A DNA stretch of 64,000 nucleotides. Source: Homarus americanus. Its lineage: Eukaryota > Arthropoda > Malacostraca > Decapoda > Nephropidae. Below, in pieces: positions 1 through 10,404 of this stretch (its first letter is position 1; every line of letters begins with the position of its first letter). Both the position numbers and the translations under genes were made by a program. The stretch lies in NCBI RefSeq assembly GCF_018991925.1, contig NW_024736071.1, positions 8,843,009 to 8,907,008 of the forward strand. Direction: 5' to 3'. The notes under the pieces are model-generated. The model was not told the DNA's origin, searched no databases, and saw only the letters and a list, made by a program, of their open reading frames with translations.

Positions 1-106
1 TGGAATAAAATTGTCTCACTCGTAAATTAAATAATTTATATGTAATACAAGACTAAATATTAGTTAACCTGTACTAATGCAATGTTATCATATCTACATC
101 TTTCAA

Positions 107-223
<117 letters not shown>

Positions 224-556
224 CGCATATGTAAATGGCTAACAATTTAATTATTTAGATTCTCTTACTTTTACATAATTGATGACTAAAGTGGTATGGC
301 AGAGAAGAGGAGGATAATAACAGTGTTCTCCGTTAAAAGCAAATTTCTGTCTTACGCTATAAAGAAATTGTCGTGCATAAGATATATCGGAATATATGAA
401 ATTCGGCGCCAGTTCCAAGCTTTTAAATTTCAATGATGTAATTTTTTTTACTTAACTAAGTAATTTCATCAGTAATATTACAGTTACTTGCATATATTTT
501 GCTTTGGTGCAAAATTTTCGGCATTGACATTCAGTTGATTTAACAATATAGAAAAC

Positions 557-646
<90 letters not shown>
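557..646. repeat. (TAA)n microsatellite
   Basis: About 30 trinucleotide units with one interruption near 595. The flanks do not match the LINE 3' end seen elsewhere in the window. The DNA from 224 to 556 and from 647 to 1100 is unique with no gene I can support. Confidence 0.95.
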
Positions 647-647
<1 letters not shown>

Positions 648-1106
648 GTTTTATCTGACCACCATTTACATATGCTCCCTCTACTTCCACCCATATAAGC
701 GATGTTGTCACAACTATCATGCATTATAGACGACACGAAACTCCCTTATGTGGGATACTCATTCCCATATTCTCAACGCCATCAATATCACATCGATCCT
801 TTCCTGTGTGTGTGTTGATACGCCGCTGGAGGATACGATCGACTCTATCAAGCTGGCCTCAAATCCGATTCAAGCGCGTTCATCCAACTTATCTGCATCG
901 TCTATTCGTATAGAGGATTAAATAGAACCACAAATAGGATTTAATCTGATCCTCCCAGTGTATTTGATGCCTATAACAGAATAGGCACTCGCCTTCAGCT
1001 GGAATTATGGAGTTGGGATTATATATTACACGACCTAATGCTGATGACGTTGGTCGATCCCAGATAGTCTGCTTTGGCTAGTGTGTACCTCTGTATTTAA
1101 ACGTAC

Positions 1107-1566
1107 GTGTGTGTGTGTGTGTGATAATAGTAATTAATAATTAACGGTTTATTAAAAGAGCATGGCAGCCAGAAGGCTGAAAATATACAGTTACATAATC
1201 GAAAAATGGATCACTTGATTGACAAATGATATATCTGTACAAGTAATATAGGTGATGTTAACTAGGTGGGGATAAGGTCACACTACAGGGCATAGCAACA
1301 GTGCAAAAAGGTAAGATAGGCTGGGAGTGATCACACTGGTTGACGACAAGTTGTTGATAATTTTTACAATGGTTGGGACTGGGCTGTTCTTCTATCGATC
1401 AGTACGTGCTCGTATGGGGTGGATGCGGTTGTGGTGTCGAACAGCAATTCGTGGACGAGGGATATCGGGTGGTAGTAGGAGCCGGTGTCGAGGATGGTGC
1501 AGAAGCTTCTCACCAAATTTGCAGATGAGATCTTGGTGATTGTCAGAGAGAGCCGAGAGTGTCAGT
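1107..1566 (-). mobile_element. Non-LTR retrotransposon copy A, 5'-truncated 3' end in (AC)n
   Basis: Read on the minus strand this is the last roughly 75 codons and 3' UTR of the same LINE as the longer copy next to it at 1581-2662. It shares the block with sense TGTATATTTTCAGCCTTC and GGCTGCCATG near the 3' end, and the coding block ending at 1346. An in-frame TAG lies at 1392-1394 where the longer copy has a tyrosine codon, and the normal stop is mutated, so this copy is dead. Its 5' end stops abruptly at 1566 against (GT)n on the + strand (1565-1580). Its 3' end is a short degenerate TTA tail (1124-1141) followed by (GT)n at 1107-1122. The clade of the element is not resolved. Confidence 0.85.
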
Positions 1567-1578
1567 GTGTGTGTGTGT

Positions 1579-1580
<2 letters not shown>

Positions 1581-1628
<48 letters not shown>

Positions 1629-2662
1629 TATTAACGGTTTATTGAATGACCATGGCAGCCGGAAGGCTGAAAATATACAGTTGCATAATTGGGGAATGAG
1701 TCTCTTGATTGACTAATAATATACAAGTAACATAAGTGGTACAAATATGATATATAATAACTAGGTGGGAAGAAGCTCAAACTACAGGGCATTTCAACAT
1801 AGTGATAGTGCAAAAAGGTAAGATTGACTGGGAGTGAATACACTTGTTGATTAAAAGTTATTGATAATTTTTACAATGGTTGGGACTGGGCTGTTCTTAT
1901 AGCGGTCAGTTCGTGCTCGTATGGGCTGGATGCGGTTGTGGTATCGAACAGCAATTCTCGGACGAGGGATCTCGGGTGGTAGTAGGAGCCGGTGTCGAGG
2001 ATGGTGCAGAAGCTTCTCACCAAATTTGCAGATGAGATCTTGGTGATTGTCAGAGAGAGCCGAGAGTGTCAGTGTGTTGAGCGCTTCTTGATATGTGGAG
2101 TAGGAAGGGGAGAGAATAATCTTCCATGCCCTCTTTTGCACTTTCTCTAGATGTTTACGTTGTGTGACATTTAGGGAGGAAGACCAGGCAGGGGAGGCAT
2201 AGGTGAGCTTGAGAAGTATGAATGTTGAGTAAACAATGAGGAGCTCAGGCGCAGGAACTCCGAGGGACTTGAGTCGGCGGAGGAGGTGGAGGTGGAGGTG
2301 GAGACGGAAACTGGAGGATTTGACAACTTCACTGACGTGTGTTTTCCAATTTAGTTTGTTGTCTATGGTGACGCCGAGGAGCTCAGAGGAAACTACAACC
2401 TGGAGTGTGTTGGGACCTAAAGTATTGGAAGGGGGTGGGACAACGTCGGAGGAGAGGTTGATGTGCATAACCATGGTCTTGGTATGGTTGATGGTGACGT
2501 GGTTATTGGTGGCCCAATTTTGGAGACTGTTCAATAAATCCTGGAGGGCGGTATAGTCGGGAGCAGAATTGTTGACACTGATACCAATGGTGGAATCGTC
2601 GACATATTTCCAGCGAGCAGGGGTTTCTTTTAGGGCATCATTGATAAGCATAAGGAAGCATA
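1581..2662 (-). mobile_element. Non-LTR retrotransposon copy B, 5'-truncated, with (TTA)n tail
   Basis: The element in sense orientation runs from 2662 to a (TTA)n tail at 1628-1581. It contains part of the reverse transcriptase ORF, a 3' UTR of about 220 bp, an AATAAA-like AATAAACCG just before the tail, and then the tail itself. At 2663-2677 the 5' end joins (GT)n on the + strand, that is (AC)n in element sense. The 3' tail is followed by the (AC)n that also forms the 5' flank of copy A. This gives the order (AC)n, copy B, (TTA)n, (AC)n, copy A, TTA tail, (AC)n. Confidence 0.9.
1851..2662 (-). pseudogene. LINE reverse transcriptase, C-terminal part (5'-truncated)
   Basis: Truncated ORF of an APE-type LINE polymerase. 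It is open from the truncation point (2662) to the stop at 1851, about 270 codons. It begins inside the RT domain at the conserved LCFLMLIND block. The catalytic box YVDD lies at 2595-2606 and the RT thumb block LLGVTIDNKLNW about 75 residues later. The C-terminal region, ending in IVKIINNF, matches the second copy at 52169-52749. Missing are the endonuclease and the N-terminal half of RT, as expected from incomplete target-primed reverse transcription. There is no in-frame stop, so the insertion looks fairly young. It carries a local expansion, HLHLHLHL, from a GGTGGA-type repeat at about 2284-2305, where the other copy has a single short segment. The protein cannot be functional. Confidence 0.88.
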
Positions 2663-2677
2663 GTGTGTGTGTGTGTG
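2663..2677. repeat. (GT)n at 5' junction of LINE copy B
   Basis: Short (GT)n directly abutting the truncated LINE. It reads (AC)n in element sense and is the presumed insertion target remnant. From 2678 to about 3180 the DNA is unique with no gene or element I recognise. Confidence 0.85.
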
Positions 2678-3179
2678 GACTAGAGACGATTTATAACCTG
2701 GTGGTCTGTTTCTTGTTGGAATTGTTCATGAAAGAGTAGACGAAGAGCGCTGCCTGAGTCGTTGTTGTGTTAGGTATAGGGGATTATTACTTTGTCGGGC
2801 CCTCCTTAAGCCTCTCAATATTTTACTTCTCAAAACTCCTTGATAAGTCTTGCAGAAACTGTACAGGCATGTCTCACGATGGTTAATGTTAATTTGGGTT
2901 GGTCTTCTTTCAAGTCATATCCACCATCAGCGTTTTTGTTATATTAGTTGTATATTAAGATTTGGTTGCTGTTTTGTCCTGTTAGTGGATGTTTTACGCT
3001 ATTTAACGTAGGGTTTTTTCTTAACAGATAAACAGGACATTAGATGAATAAATAAATAAATGAATACATAAATAACAAGTGACTATAAGCTAAACGAATA
3101 ATACCAATAACGAAAGAGAATAATGTTGATGTATAGGATTGAATCAGGTCAACATGACACAATAACCCATACTAAAATT

Positions 3180-3663
3180 CATCCCACTCCGACCCTCCCT
3201 CTCCACCCTCTCTCTCTACCCTCCCCCTCCACCCTTCCTTTTCACCTTCCTTTCCATCCTCTCCTTCCCTCTCCACCCTCCATCTCCATCCTCTATCTGC
3301 ATTATCCATACCCCTCTTCTCCCCCCTATTTATCCTTCCATTCTCCCCTCCCCTCCCTCTCCACCCTCCCTTTCTATCCCCCTCCCTCACCACCCTCCAC
3401 CTCCACTCCCCCCTCTTCAGTCTCCCTCACCACCCTTCACCTCTCTCTCCCTCCTCCACCCTCTATAGCCTATATCCCTCCTGCCTCTCCACCTGCTATA
3501 TCCACCCCCCTTTTTACCCTCCCTCTCCTCCCTTCACCTCTACCCTCCCTCTCCAGCCTCCACCCCTACTCCCCCTTCCTCCTCCACCTCCACCTTCAAC
3601 CTCCTTTCAGCCTCCTCACCACCCCCTGCACCTCCCTCTCCCCCATACTCCCTCCTCTCCCCT
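3180..3663. repeat. Polypyrimidine low-complexity tract (CCCTCTCCACCCTCC-like)
   Basis: The + strand is almost entirely C and T with scattered A. It consists of degenerate repeats of CCCTCCACC/CTCTCC. Open frames across it (Pro/Ser/Leu-rich on +, Gly/Arg/Glu-rich on -) follow from the composition and are not genes. Confidence 0.9.
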
Positions 3664-4016
3664 CAATGCATCTCAAAAAACCATGTCGTTTCTCTGCCGC
3701 TCGCTAATTTAAGGCTAACGAGAACAAGGTGCGGTGGCCCAACTACATTCTCTCTCGCGCACACACACACACAACCCCCCCAAAAAAAAAATGGAGGAAG
3801 ACAGAATATTGACCAATTTATAAAATATTAGCCAGAAAACGAAAGGTAATGATTCGTTCGAGCCTGCCCATACATCCACCACCTCTACTCCCCCTCTCTC
3901 CCTAACCCCCTCTGGTCAGTTGGGGTCCGGGGTGAGGCAACATAGAGTACCACATCCAGTCTCGTGTTCCTCCCGCCAATAGGTGTTTATTATTTATATT
4001 ACAGAGTCGTGAGCGA

Positions 4017-4330
4017 CGAAGGGGAAGGGGTGGGGGGAGAGGGAAGGGGTGGGGAAGAAAAGGAGGGGAGGAAAAAAGGAAAGAGAAGGAAAGGTGGAAA
4101 GGGGATGGAGAGTGTTTGTGTGTGGTATGTGGGGGTGAAGGGAAGGGACTAAGGGTAGGAAAGGGAGGAAAGAAGTTAGTGGGGTAGGGGGGTTTTGAGG
4201 CTTTAGATGGAGAGATTGAAAGGGAGAGAGAGGGAAATAAGGGAGAGTGGAGGGATAAAGTGAGGTAGGTGAGAGGGAGGGATAGGGAAGAGAGTAGAAG
4301 GAGTAGGGGGAGAAATAATGTTCCAAGTTT
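4017..4330. repeat. Polypurine, G-run-rich tract
   Basis: The + strand is nearly all G and A, with many runs of three or more G, densest at 4018-4070. It has opposite polarity to the pyrimidine tract 350 bp upstream. G-quadruplex or triplex formation is possible from base content but not shown. Confidence 0.85.
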
Positions 4331-4379
4331 TCTCTAATGTATTGAGGAAGGAGGGAATTAGCAAGCGTTAGAGAGGGAA

Positions 4380-4533
4380 GGAAAGAAGGCGATGGTAAGG
4401 GTCGAGAAGGAACGGGAAGAAGAAGAGAAGAGGGGAGGAGGAAGAAAGCTACAAATGAAGAGTAGAGAGATTGGAAGAAAATTTGAGGACAGGAAACATG
4501 GAAGAAACGGAAATGAAGACAGGAGGATAAAAC

Positions 4534-4576
<43 letters not shown>
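4380..4576. repeat. Purine tract ending in (GA)n
   Basis: Degenerate GAA/GGA sequence continues into a clean (GA)n of about 21 units at 4535-4576. A TG/CA-rich stretch follows to about 4740. The DNA from 4740 to 5337 is unique with nothing recognisable. Confidence 0.9.
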
Positions 4577-4579
<3 letters not shown>

Positions 4580-5333
4580 CCTGGTCTTGTACACTAGACG
4601 TACACGATGTACAGGCAGCTATGTAGGGCCCTTCATGTCTTTTTGTGTACGGACCCCCTTCGTTGTGTGTGTGTATGTGTGTGTGCACACGAGTCAGCAT
4701 ATACACATGTAGTTGCGTGTATAGTCTCGCATGTGTATAGATAAGCAATACCTATCTTGTGTACCGAAAGTATTGACTATTTACTACACTTTGAATGGTT
4801 GTGTGTACTTTGAGGGACCACAGGCGCCAATAGAACAATATACAGTTGTGTTGACGTTGCGTATACTGCCAGTTGATGGATGCTTAACTCTGTCCACACC
4901 TTATGTACTGGGTGTCTACTATGTAGGTTTGTCCTATATGTAATGCAACAGCTTGTGGCTGATTTCAACTTGTAATAATTCTCTCTGAGTTTCTTGTTCT
5001 AACTCGTGCACGTACAACACGCTGCAAACTTTAGAAATTACAGTAATTTCCACACCTAATAAAATGAGTCATATTGGACGAGCTATGTTAGACGCGCTCA
5101 TTATCATCGACGCTTCTCATAAGACCTGCTGGGAAAACTTGTTCTCTCTTTTTCAGTATGCCCAGTTCTCCTTCATGTGCGTTTTATTAGGTAATATCTC
5201 CCCGAACTGTAAGTGATCCTGGCCACCATCAATACACAACGAGGTGTTGTGTGTGTTAAGTATAGTGGCACATGAGGAGGGGCGCATGGCCACGTCTCTC
5301 TGGTAGTGACTGAGTCAGGTAGCGGCAACCTTA

Positions 5334-5337
<4 letters not shown>

Positions 5338-5367
<30 letters not shown>
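5338..5367. repeat. (TA)n microsatellite
   Basis: About 15 TA units. The following 5368-5830 is unique DNA with no feature I can name. Confidence 0.9.
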
Positions 5368-5370
<3 letters not shown>

Positions 5371-5829
5371 CACATGGGTTGGTTGCAGGAGTATTCATAT
5401 CCTAATAGACCCATTCCTAACCCAATCTAACCATTAAGAATTAGGTCCATTATGACAAGGGCCCATTAAGAGTACGGGGACCACTGGGAATGAAACTTGA
5501 TCCTATTAGAACTACAGTATGATTTATTTAAAGAGTTGCCAGTAGCCCTCGGCGTCGCACAACAACTACGACACACAACTCCTAAAGCCACACTTCACCC
5601 CCTCCCCCCTCACTACATATCACTGTTCCTCAGCGGGAAATCTTCCATGAATAAAACATCTCGGTTATTTGCCTAATTTCGAAAAAGTTGGAGGGTACCT
5701 ACTAATTTTCTCGAGACATTCCGTGAAAAGTCTCGCGATTCTCACTAAACTTATTAGCAAATTAAATAATGGTTGCGTCAGATGAGTTTCTACGTCAGAG
5801 ACCTGAGCTTCAGGTGTCCCCTAGCCCAC

Positions 5830-6200
5830 CTGTAGTGTGTGGTTGTGATGGTGGTGATGGTTGGTGGTAGTGATGGTGTGTGGTGGTGTTGGTGGTGATG
5901 ATGGTGGTAATGGCTTGTGGTGGTGGTGAGGGTGTTGGTGGTAGTGTGTAGTGGCAATGGTGGTTGTAGTATTGGTGGTGGTGGTCTTAGTGTGTAGTGT
6001 GTGGTAGTGGTGATGGTGGTTGGTGTTAGTGTGTGGTGGTGGTAGTGGTGTTAGTGTGTGGTCGTGATGTTGATGATGTGGTGTTAGTGTGAAGAGTTGA
6101 TGGTGGTGGTGTTAGTGTGTTGTGGTGTTGGTGGAGGTGATGATGATGGTGTTAGTGTTTGGTGGAGCTGATGATGGTGTTAGCGTGTGGTGAAGGTGTA
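5830..6200. repeat. GGT/GTGTG-rich degenerate minisatellite
   Basis: Irregular repeats built from GTGGTGGTG, GATGGTGGTG and TTAGTGTGTGGTGG. Here the G-rich strand is +, opposite to the large C-rich arrays at 28.6-40.1 kb. Confidence 0.85.
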
Positions 6201-6504
6201 TGGGAATGTTTCGGTGAGTTCCTTGAAGGGTCGGTCATGTTGCGTCTGTGTCGTAAAATTGGAGAAAAAATGATGGAAATATTTTATGAAGATTATTGAC
6301 GATGCTGATGAGTGAGAGAGAGAATCACTTGACGCTTTATTAGGCTCAAGACATAAAAATTTTTTTTTACCAGAAATCTGTAAAAATTACAATTAATTTT
6401 CCCCCTGGCAATGGGAAAGTCAATAAAAACCACAATACTCTATTATCCGGATTTCTCAGCACAGTCTATCGAGTTGACGACTAGTTATAATTAAATATAT
6501 TTTG

Positions 6505-6685
6505 ATTGGCTGCTGCGCGCCTATGACATTTAGCTGTATGGTTGGCTTTTAATATGATTGGCTGACAATGAGTCAATTATAAATAACATTATGATTGATT
6601 TGTATTTTGGAGTGATTGACAAGCGTCCATACAGATTTATTTTTCATAGTTAATTCTAATTGTGAGTGGCTGGCATTAAGCCAAT
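6505..6685. promoter_or_regulatory. Candidate promoter motif cluster (ATTGG, AP-1, TATAAATA)
   Basis: In 180 bp there are ATTGG (inverted CCAAT) at 6505-6509 and 6557-6561, TGAGTCA (AP-1 type) at 6569-6575, TATAAATA at 6578-6585 and CCAAT at 6681-6685. These are consensus matches only. No gene is recognised downstream, and AT-rich DNA gives TATA matches by chance. A pure (AAATA)n run follows at about 6938-6957. Confidence 0.25.
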
Positions 6686-7414
6686 CACAGCGATGAGTTC
6701 CACCCAAGTCCCACAAGATATTAAAGCCCAGAATTTTACAATATCATTTTTTTCTGGTAGTTGAAGTAATTATTGTCGTTTATATGAAGCTTCTGCTATA
6801 CCCTGTAACTAGTCGTAGTTTTTTCTTAATTATTTTTACCTGTTTGAAAACAAAAATACATGAACAGGTGAACAGTGAGCCGTTTAGCATACTCGTATAT
6901 TACGGTGTTGGACCGTCCAAGACCTGAGTGAGATAAAATAAAATAAAATAAAGACAAATCGTAAACAAGTGAATATAAATGACCAAACCTGGCAAATGGA
7001 CCTGCCTTACCCTATTTACTCCAATATATCGTTGTTTTCTTTCCAATTTCACTAAGTCTACTCATTCCGCTTTATAGTTATCAATGTATTGTGCCTCTCA
7101 CGTAGCTAATTCTATTTTTTTTCTGTTAGATAAAGATGAAATAAAAAAACTAACTCGACGGACAATTTTTTTCTCGTCACCTGGATAAGTAAACACTCAC
7201 TATAAGTACATATGGAGAGTTCAACTTGCTTTGGTGCGCCTGTTTCTCCCTGTACTGAGGGGGCGTCTTACTTTTGTCTCACATCTGGCCCCAGTTGGCC
7301 TCTTAAGCAAGTTGTCCCCGGCTCACTTCTGGGTCCTTAACGCTTGGGTTAACGGTTAACAAATTTATTGGTTTGGAGTACAGTTTGCCTATTCTGAGTA
7401 ATTCAGTCGGATCT

Positions 7415-7650
7415 TGACACTGAGGGTGCGATCACTTCTCACTGCCACGCAGGACAGATGTTCATACCCAAAAAACTAGATCATATTCATTAACAGTATA
7501 CAGAGATCAGAGTCATGTGGGTGATATCACTGTTCACTGCCACGCAGGACAGTGGTTAATATACAAAGAAATAGATCATACTCATTAACAGTATACATAC
7601 GTCAGAGTCATGTGGGTGATATCACTGTTCACTGCAGTGCAGGACAGTGG
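7415..7650 (-). repeat. Tandem repeat, 95-bp unit, about 2.5 copies, in LINE 3' region
   Basis: The block containing GTGATATCACTGTTCACTG recurs with exact 95-bp spacing: equivalent bases lie at 7426, 7521 and 7616. The copies share CACGCAGGACAG and CAGTATACA blocks with small differences; the 7426 copy is the most diverged. It lies just 3' (minus sense) of the LINE ORF ending at 7690, so it is probably part of that element's 3' UTR. Confidence 0.85.
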
Positions 7651-7689
7651 TTCATATACAGTAGAAGTCATTTTCTATTTGAGGACTAA

Positions 7690-8189
7690 TCAGTGTGGGC
7701 TAGCAAATTTTGGATAAACAGCAAGAATGTCCTCAAGCACTCTTGATTCAATATAGTAATTACATAGTACATCATACATTAAGCCAGGTGGCCTGAAGTC
7801 TTTGACAGTGGCGCATTCATAATATAGTGTTCAAGTGTGTGCTTTAAAGGTTTATTACAAAGTTTACATGTTGAGTGTTCCGGTATGGGCACAGCGTCAC
7901 TAACTTGCCAGATGTGTCTGTATCCTAGCCTAATTCTAGCCACGACTACATTGCATTGTCTGGTTCTGCCTTTATGCTGGCCATAGCGATACCTTTTGTC
8001 ACAAAATTTGTCGTATTTACTATTGCTACAACTACCAGTCTCTGCATTTCTCAGTTCTTCTAGATCAGAGGATTTTGACTTGAATGTTTTTAAGTACAGC
8101 TTTGGTCTGGCCAAGGTCACGGGACTTAACACTAGGGGGGTTGATGAGATAGCCTGAGAAAGATATAGTGTCTTTTTTGGGGGAACCAA
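7690..8189 (-). pseudogene. Jockey-like LINE polyprotein C-terminus, frameshifted
   Basis: The minus strand encodes the tail of a non-LTR retrotransposon polyprotein. From 8189 to about 7830 it reads through a block with CNVVVARIRLGYRHIW, then a CKLC...LEHY zinc-binding-like module of the kind found at the end of many arthropod jockey-type ORFs. A single-base frameshift near 7828 moves the remainder (RPPGLMYDVLCNYY and the following residues, stop at 7690) to another frame, so the single-frame reading ends early at 7779. Nothing upstream of 8189 could be joined with confidence. Assignment rests on recalled family resemblance of the C-terminal motifs. It is a 5'-truncated, non-functional copy. 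Confidence 0.75.
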
Positions 8190-8820
8190 TATGAATCGAC
8201 TCTTATTTTTTTTTTCATATTACTATTACTGTTAATAGAAACTAAATGGGGCATAAGTTGAGTTACACTTCAAGGAAACAACATTGCTAAGGTCACCACC
8301 CCACCACCGCTGTTGCAACAAGGGAAGAAAATCACACAACACTTTTACGTAACACCGTCACAAAATTCATTTTTTTTCCTAGCGTTTACTGCACTAACGT
8401 ACACATAATTGCCCTTCCACTTATATCAAAATGAGTCAAATTACCTTTATGATGTGTGTCACAATAGTCCCCGCAGTGGACATAACCATGTATGGAACAT
8501 CCGTTTTACTAAAATCTTTATTACTTCTGTTGATATTGCCAGTCATTGAAGCACAGTGAATAATATACTGTAGACGTCAGCTGTCCCTCACATTACTGAC
8601 ACTGTCTTGACCTACGAGAACATAAACAATATTTATCCCTAGATTATATAACCTCATCATATCTGGTAATAGCAACAGTGTATATGACGTTCTTATTTTA
8701 TAGGGTAAAAGCCTCCTTAAAGTGAGAGTCTTATAAGTAGGGGGTAGTTGTTGTACTTTGAAGTAAGAATTTTATAAGTATGGATGGACTTATTTCTTAA
8801 CCTCCTGAAGTGGGTTACTT
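8190..8820. other. Unique DNA, no recognised feature
   Basis: Mixed-composition sequence without repeats, long open frames or motifs that I can support. Confidence 0.6.
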
Positions 8821-8847
8821 AGAAAGACTCTTCACTCCTTCTCACCA

Positions 8848-9400
8848 CTTCTTTAATCCATCCCTCCACCCTCATCCCATGCTTCCACCCTCACCACATC
8901 CCCCCACCCTGACGCCGCCCCCCCACCCTCAACACATTCCTCCACCCTCAATCCATCCCTCCACCCTCATCCCATGCTTCCACCTCACCACATCCCCCCA
9001 CCCTCAACACATTCCTCCACCCTTAATCCATCCCTCCACCCCTCATCCCATGCTTCCACCTCACCACATCCCCCACCCTCACCACATCCCCCACCACCAC
9101 ATCCCCCCACCCTCAACACATTCCTCCACCCTCAATCCATCCCTCCACCCTCATCCCATGCTTCCACCCTCACCACATCCCCCCACCCTCACCACGTCCC
9201 CCCCACCCTCAACACATTCCTCCACCCTCATCCCATGCTTCCACCCTCACCACATCCCCCCACCCTCACCACGTCCCCCACCCTCAACCCATCCCTCCAC
9301 CCTCATCCCATGCTTCCACCCTCACCACATCCCCCCCCTCAACACATTCCCCACCCTCAACCCATCCCTCCACCCATTCCTTTACCCTTCTTTCCATCTT
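8848..9400. repeat. C-rich minisatellite (CCACCCTCAxCxCAT family)
   Basis: Repeats of CCACCCTCAACACATTCCT, CCACCCTCAATCCATCCCT, CCACCCTCATCCCATGCTT and CCACCCTCACCACATCCCC occur in a recurring order, giving a higher-order unit of several 19-mers. Pro/His/Ser-rich translations are composition artefacts. Pyrimidine-rich sequence with (CTC)n follows to about 9545. Confidence 0.9.
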
Positions 9401-9834
9401 GAGACCCTGCACCCCCCGCCCCCACCCCCTGTTCCTCCTCCATCTCCTCTCCCAACCTAACCACCCCTGGCTTCTCCACCCCTCCTCCTTCCCCAATCTT
9501 ACGACACCACAACTCCACCTCCTCCTCCTCCTCCTCCTTCTCTTCCTCTCCTTAAATTATTGGTTGAGTTACTACTGAGTGTGGCCCCCAAGAGTGACGG
9601 GTGAGTGACGTCCTCACAGTGACTGGCCCTCCTAAAGATACATTAAATACGAGTAAGATTCGACTTGTTTAAAACTTGAGCCGAGTTAAGTGGAGCGTTA
9701 ATTGAGAAAAACGAGTTGAAATGTCTCCTGACAAGTTATAATTATCCGAGAAATATTATAAATGCGCGCAAGTTTTTTACCCAAGACCAACTTTCTTCCA
9801 CGATTTCATAAAGACTTTTTTTTGGCGAGAGGAA

Positions 9835-9870
9835 GGGGTGGTGGTAGAGGGGGGGTGGGGGGGGGTGGAG
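9835..9870 (+). other. G-run cluster, candidate G-quadruplex
   Basis: Runs of four, seven and nine G occur at 9835-9838, 9849-9855 and 9857-9865, with extra GG doublets, inside 36 bp. This meets the usual composition rule for an intramolecular quadruplex because long runs can supply two tracts. No function is implied. Confidence 0.5.
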
Positions 9871-9962
9871 AGGAAGTGTGAATATAAGTAGGTGTGTTTT
9901 ATTTTGTTATTATTGCCGTATTATAATTTGTTGCGGACGTGTAATAGGAACTATGAATTTAA

Positions 9963-10031
9963 ATGCGTGCGTGTGTGCGTGCGTGCGTACGTGTGTGCGT
10001 GCGTGCGTGCGTGCGTGTGTGCGTGCGTGCG
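9963..10031. repeat. (GTGC/GT)n microsatellite
   Basis: Interrupted GTGCGTGC and GTGTGC units. A short ACAG/GACA-rich run follows at about 10170-10232. Confidence 0.9.
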
Positions 10032-10404
10032 GAGTTTTAAGTCTAAGACCATTTTTCTCGTTTTTGACTTTTGTTTTAAAAGAATCATATTTACCTCTTG
10101 CTGGTTTAATAAACTTCTCTATTCACATCTTTCGTAAATATAAGAAGGTGTACTAATAGCAACCTGGCAGAAAGACAGACAGAAAACAGACAGAGAAAGA
10201 GATAGACAGGCAGACAGAGAGACAGACAGTATCTTCCCTTCTCTCTCACCATCTGCAGCTAAAAACGTGGTAAACTTTATCATCTTATCAATTATATACT
10301 TATGGAGAGTAGCTCTTGCTAATTACTATGTAACACAAATTGCTTTAGGTGATCACGGTGACAAAATTGTAACATTTACCTGATAGAAGCGTCGAGGTAA
10401 TTAC

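Noticed and set aside
3123..3707. Pro/Ser-rich secreted or structural protein
   Set aside because: The composition is that of the polypyrimidine tract; no signal peptide or repeat phasing in codons.
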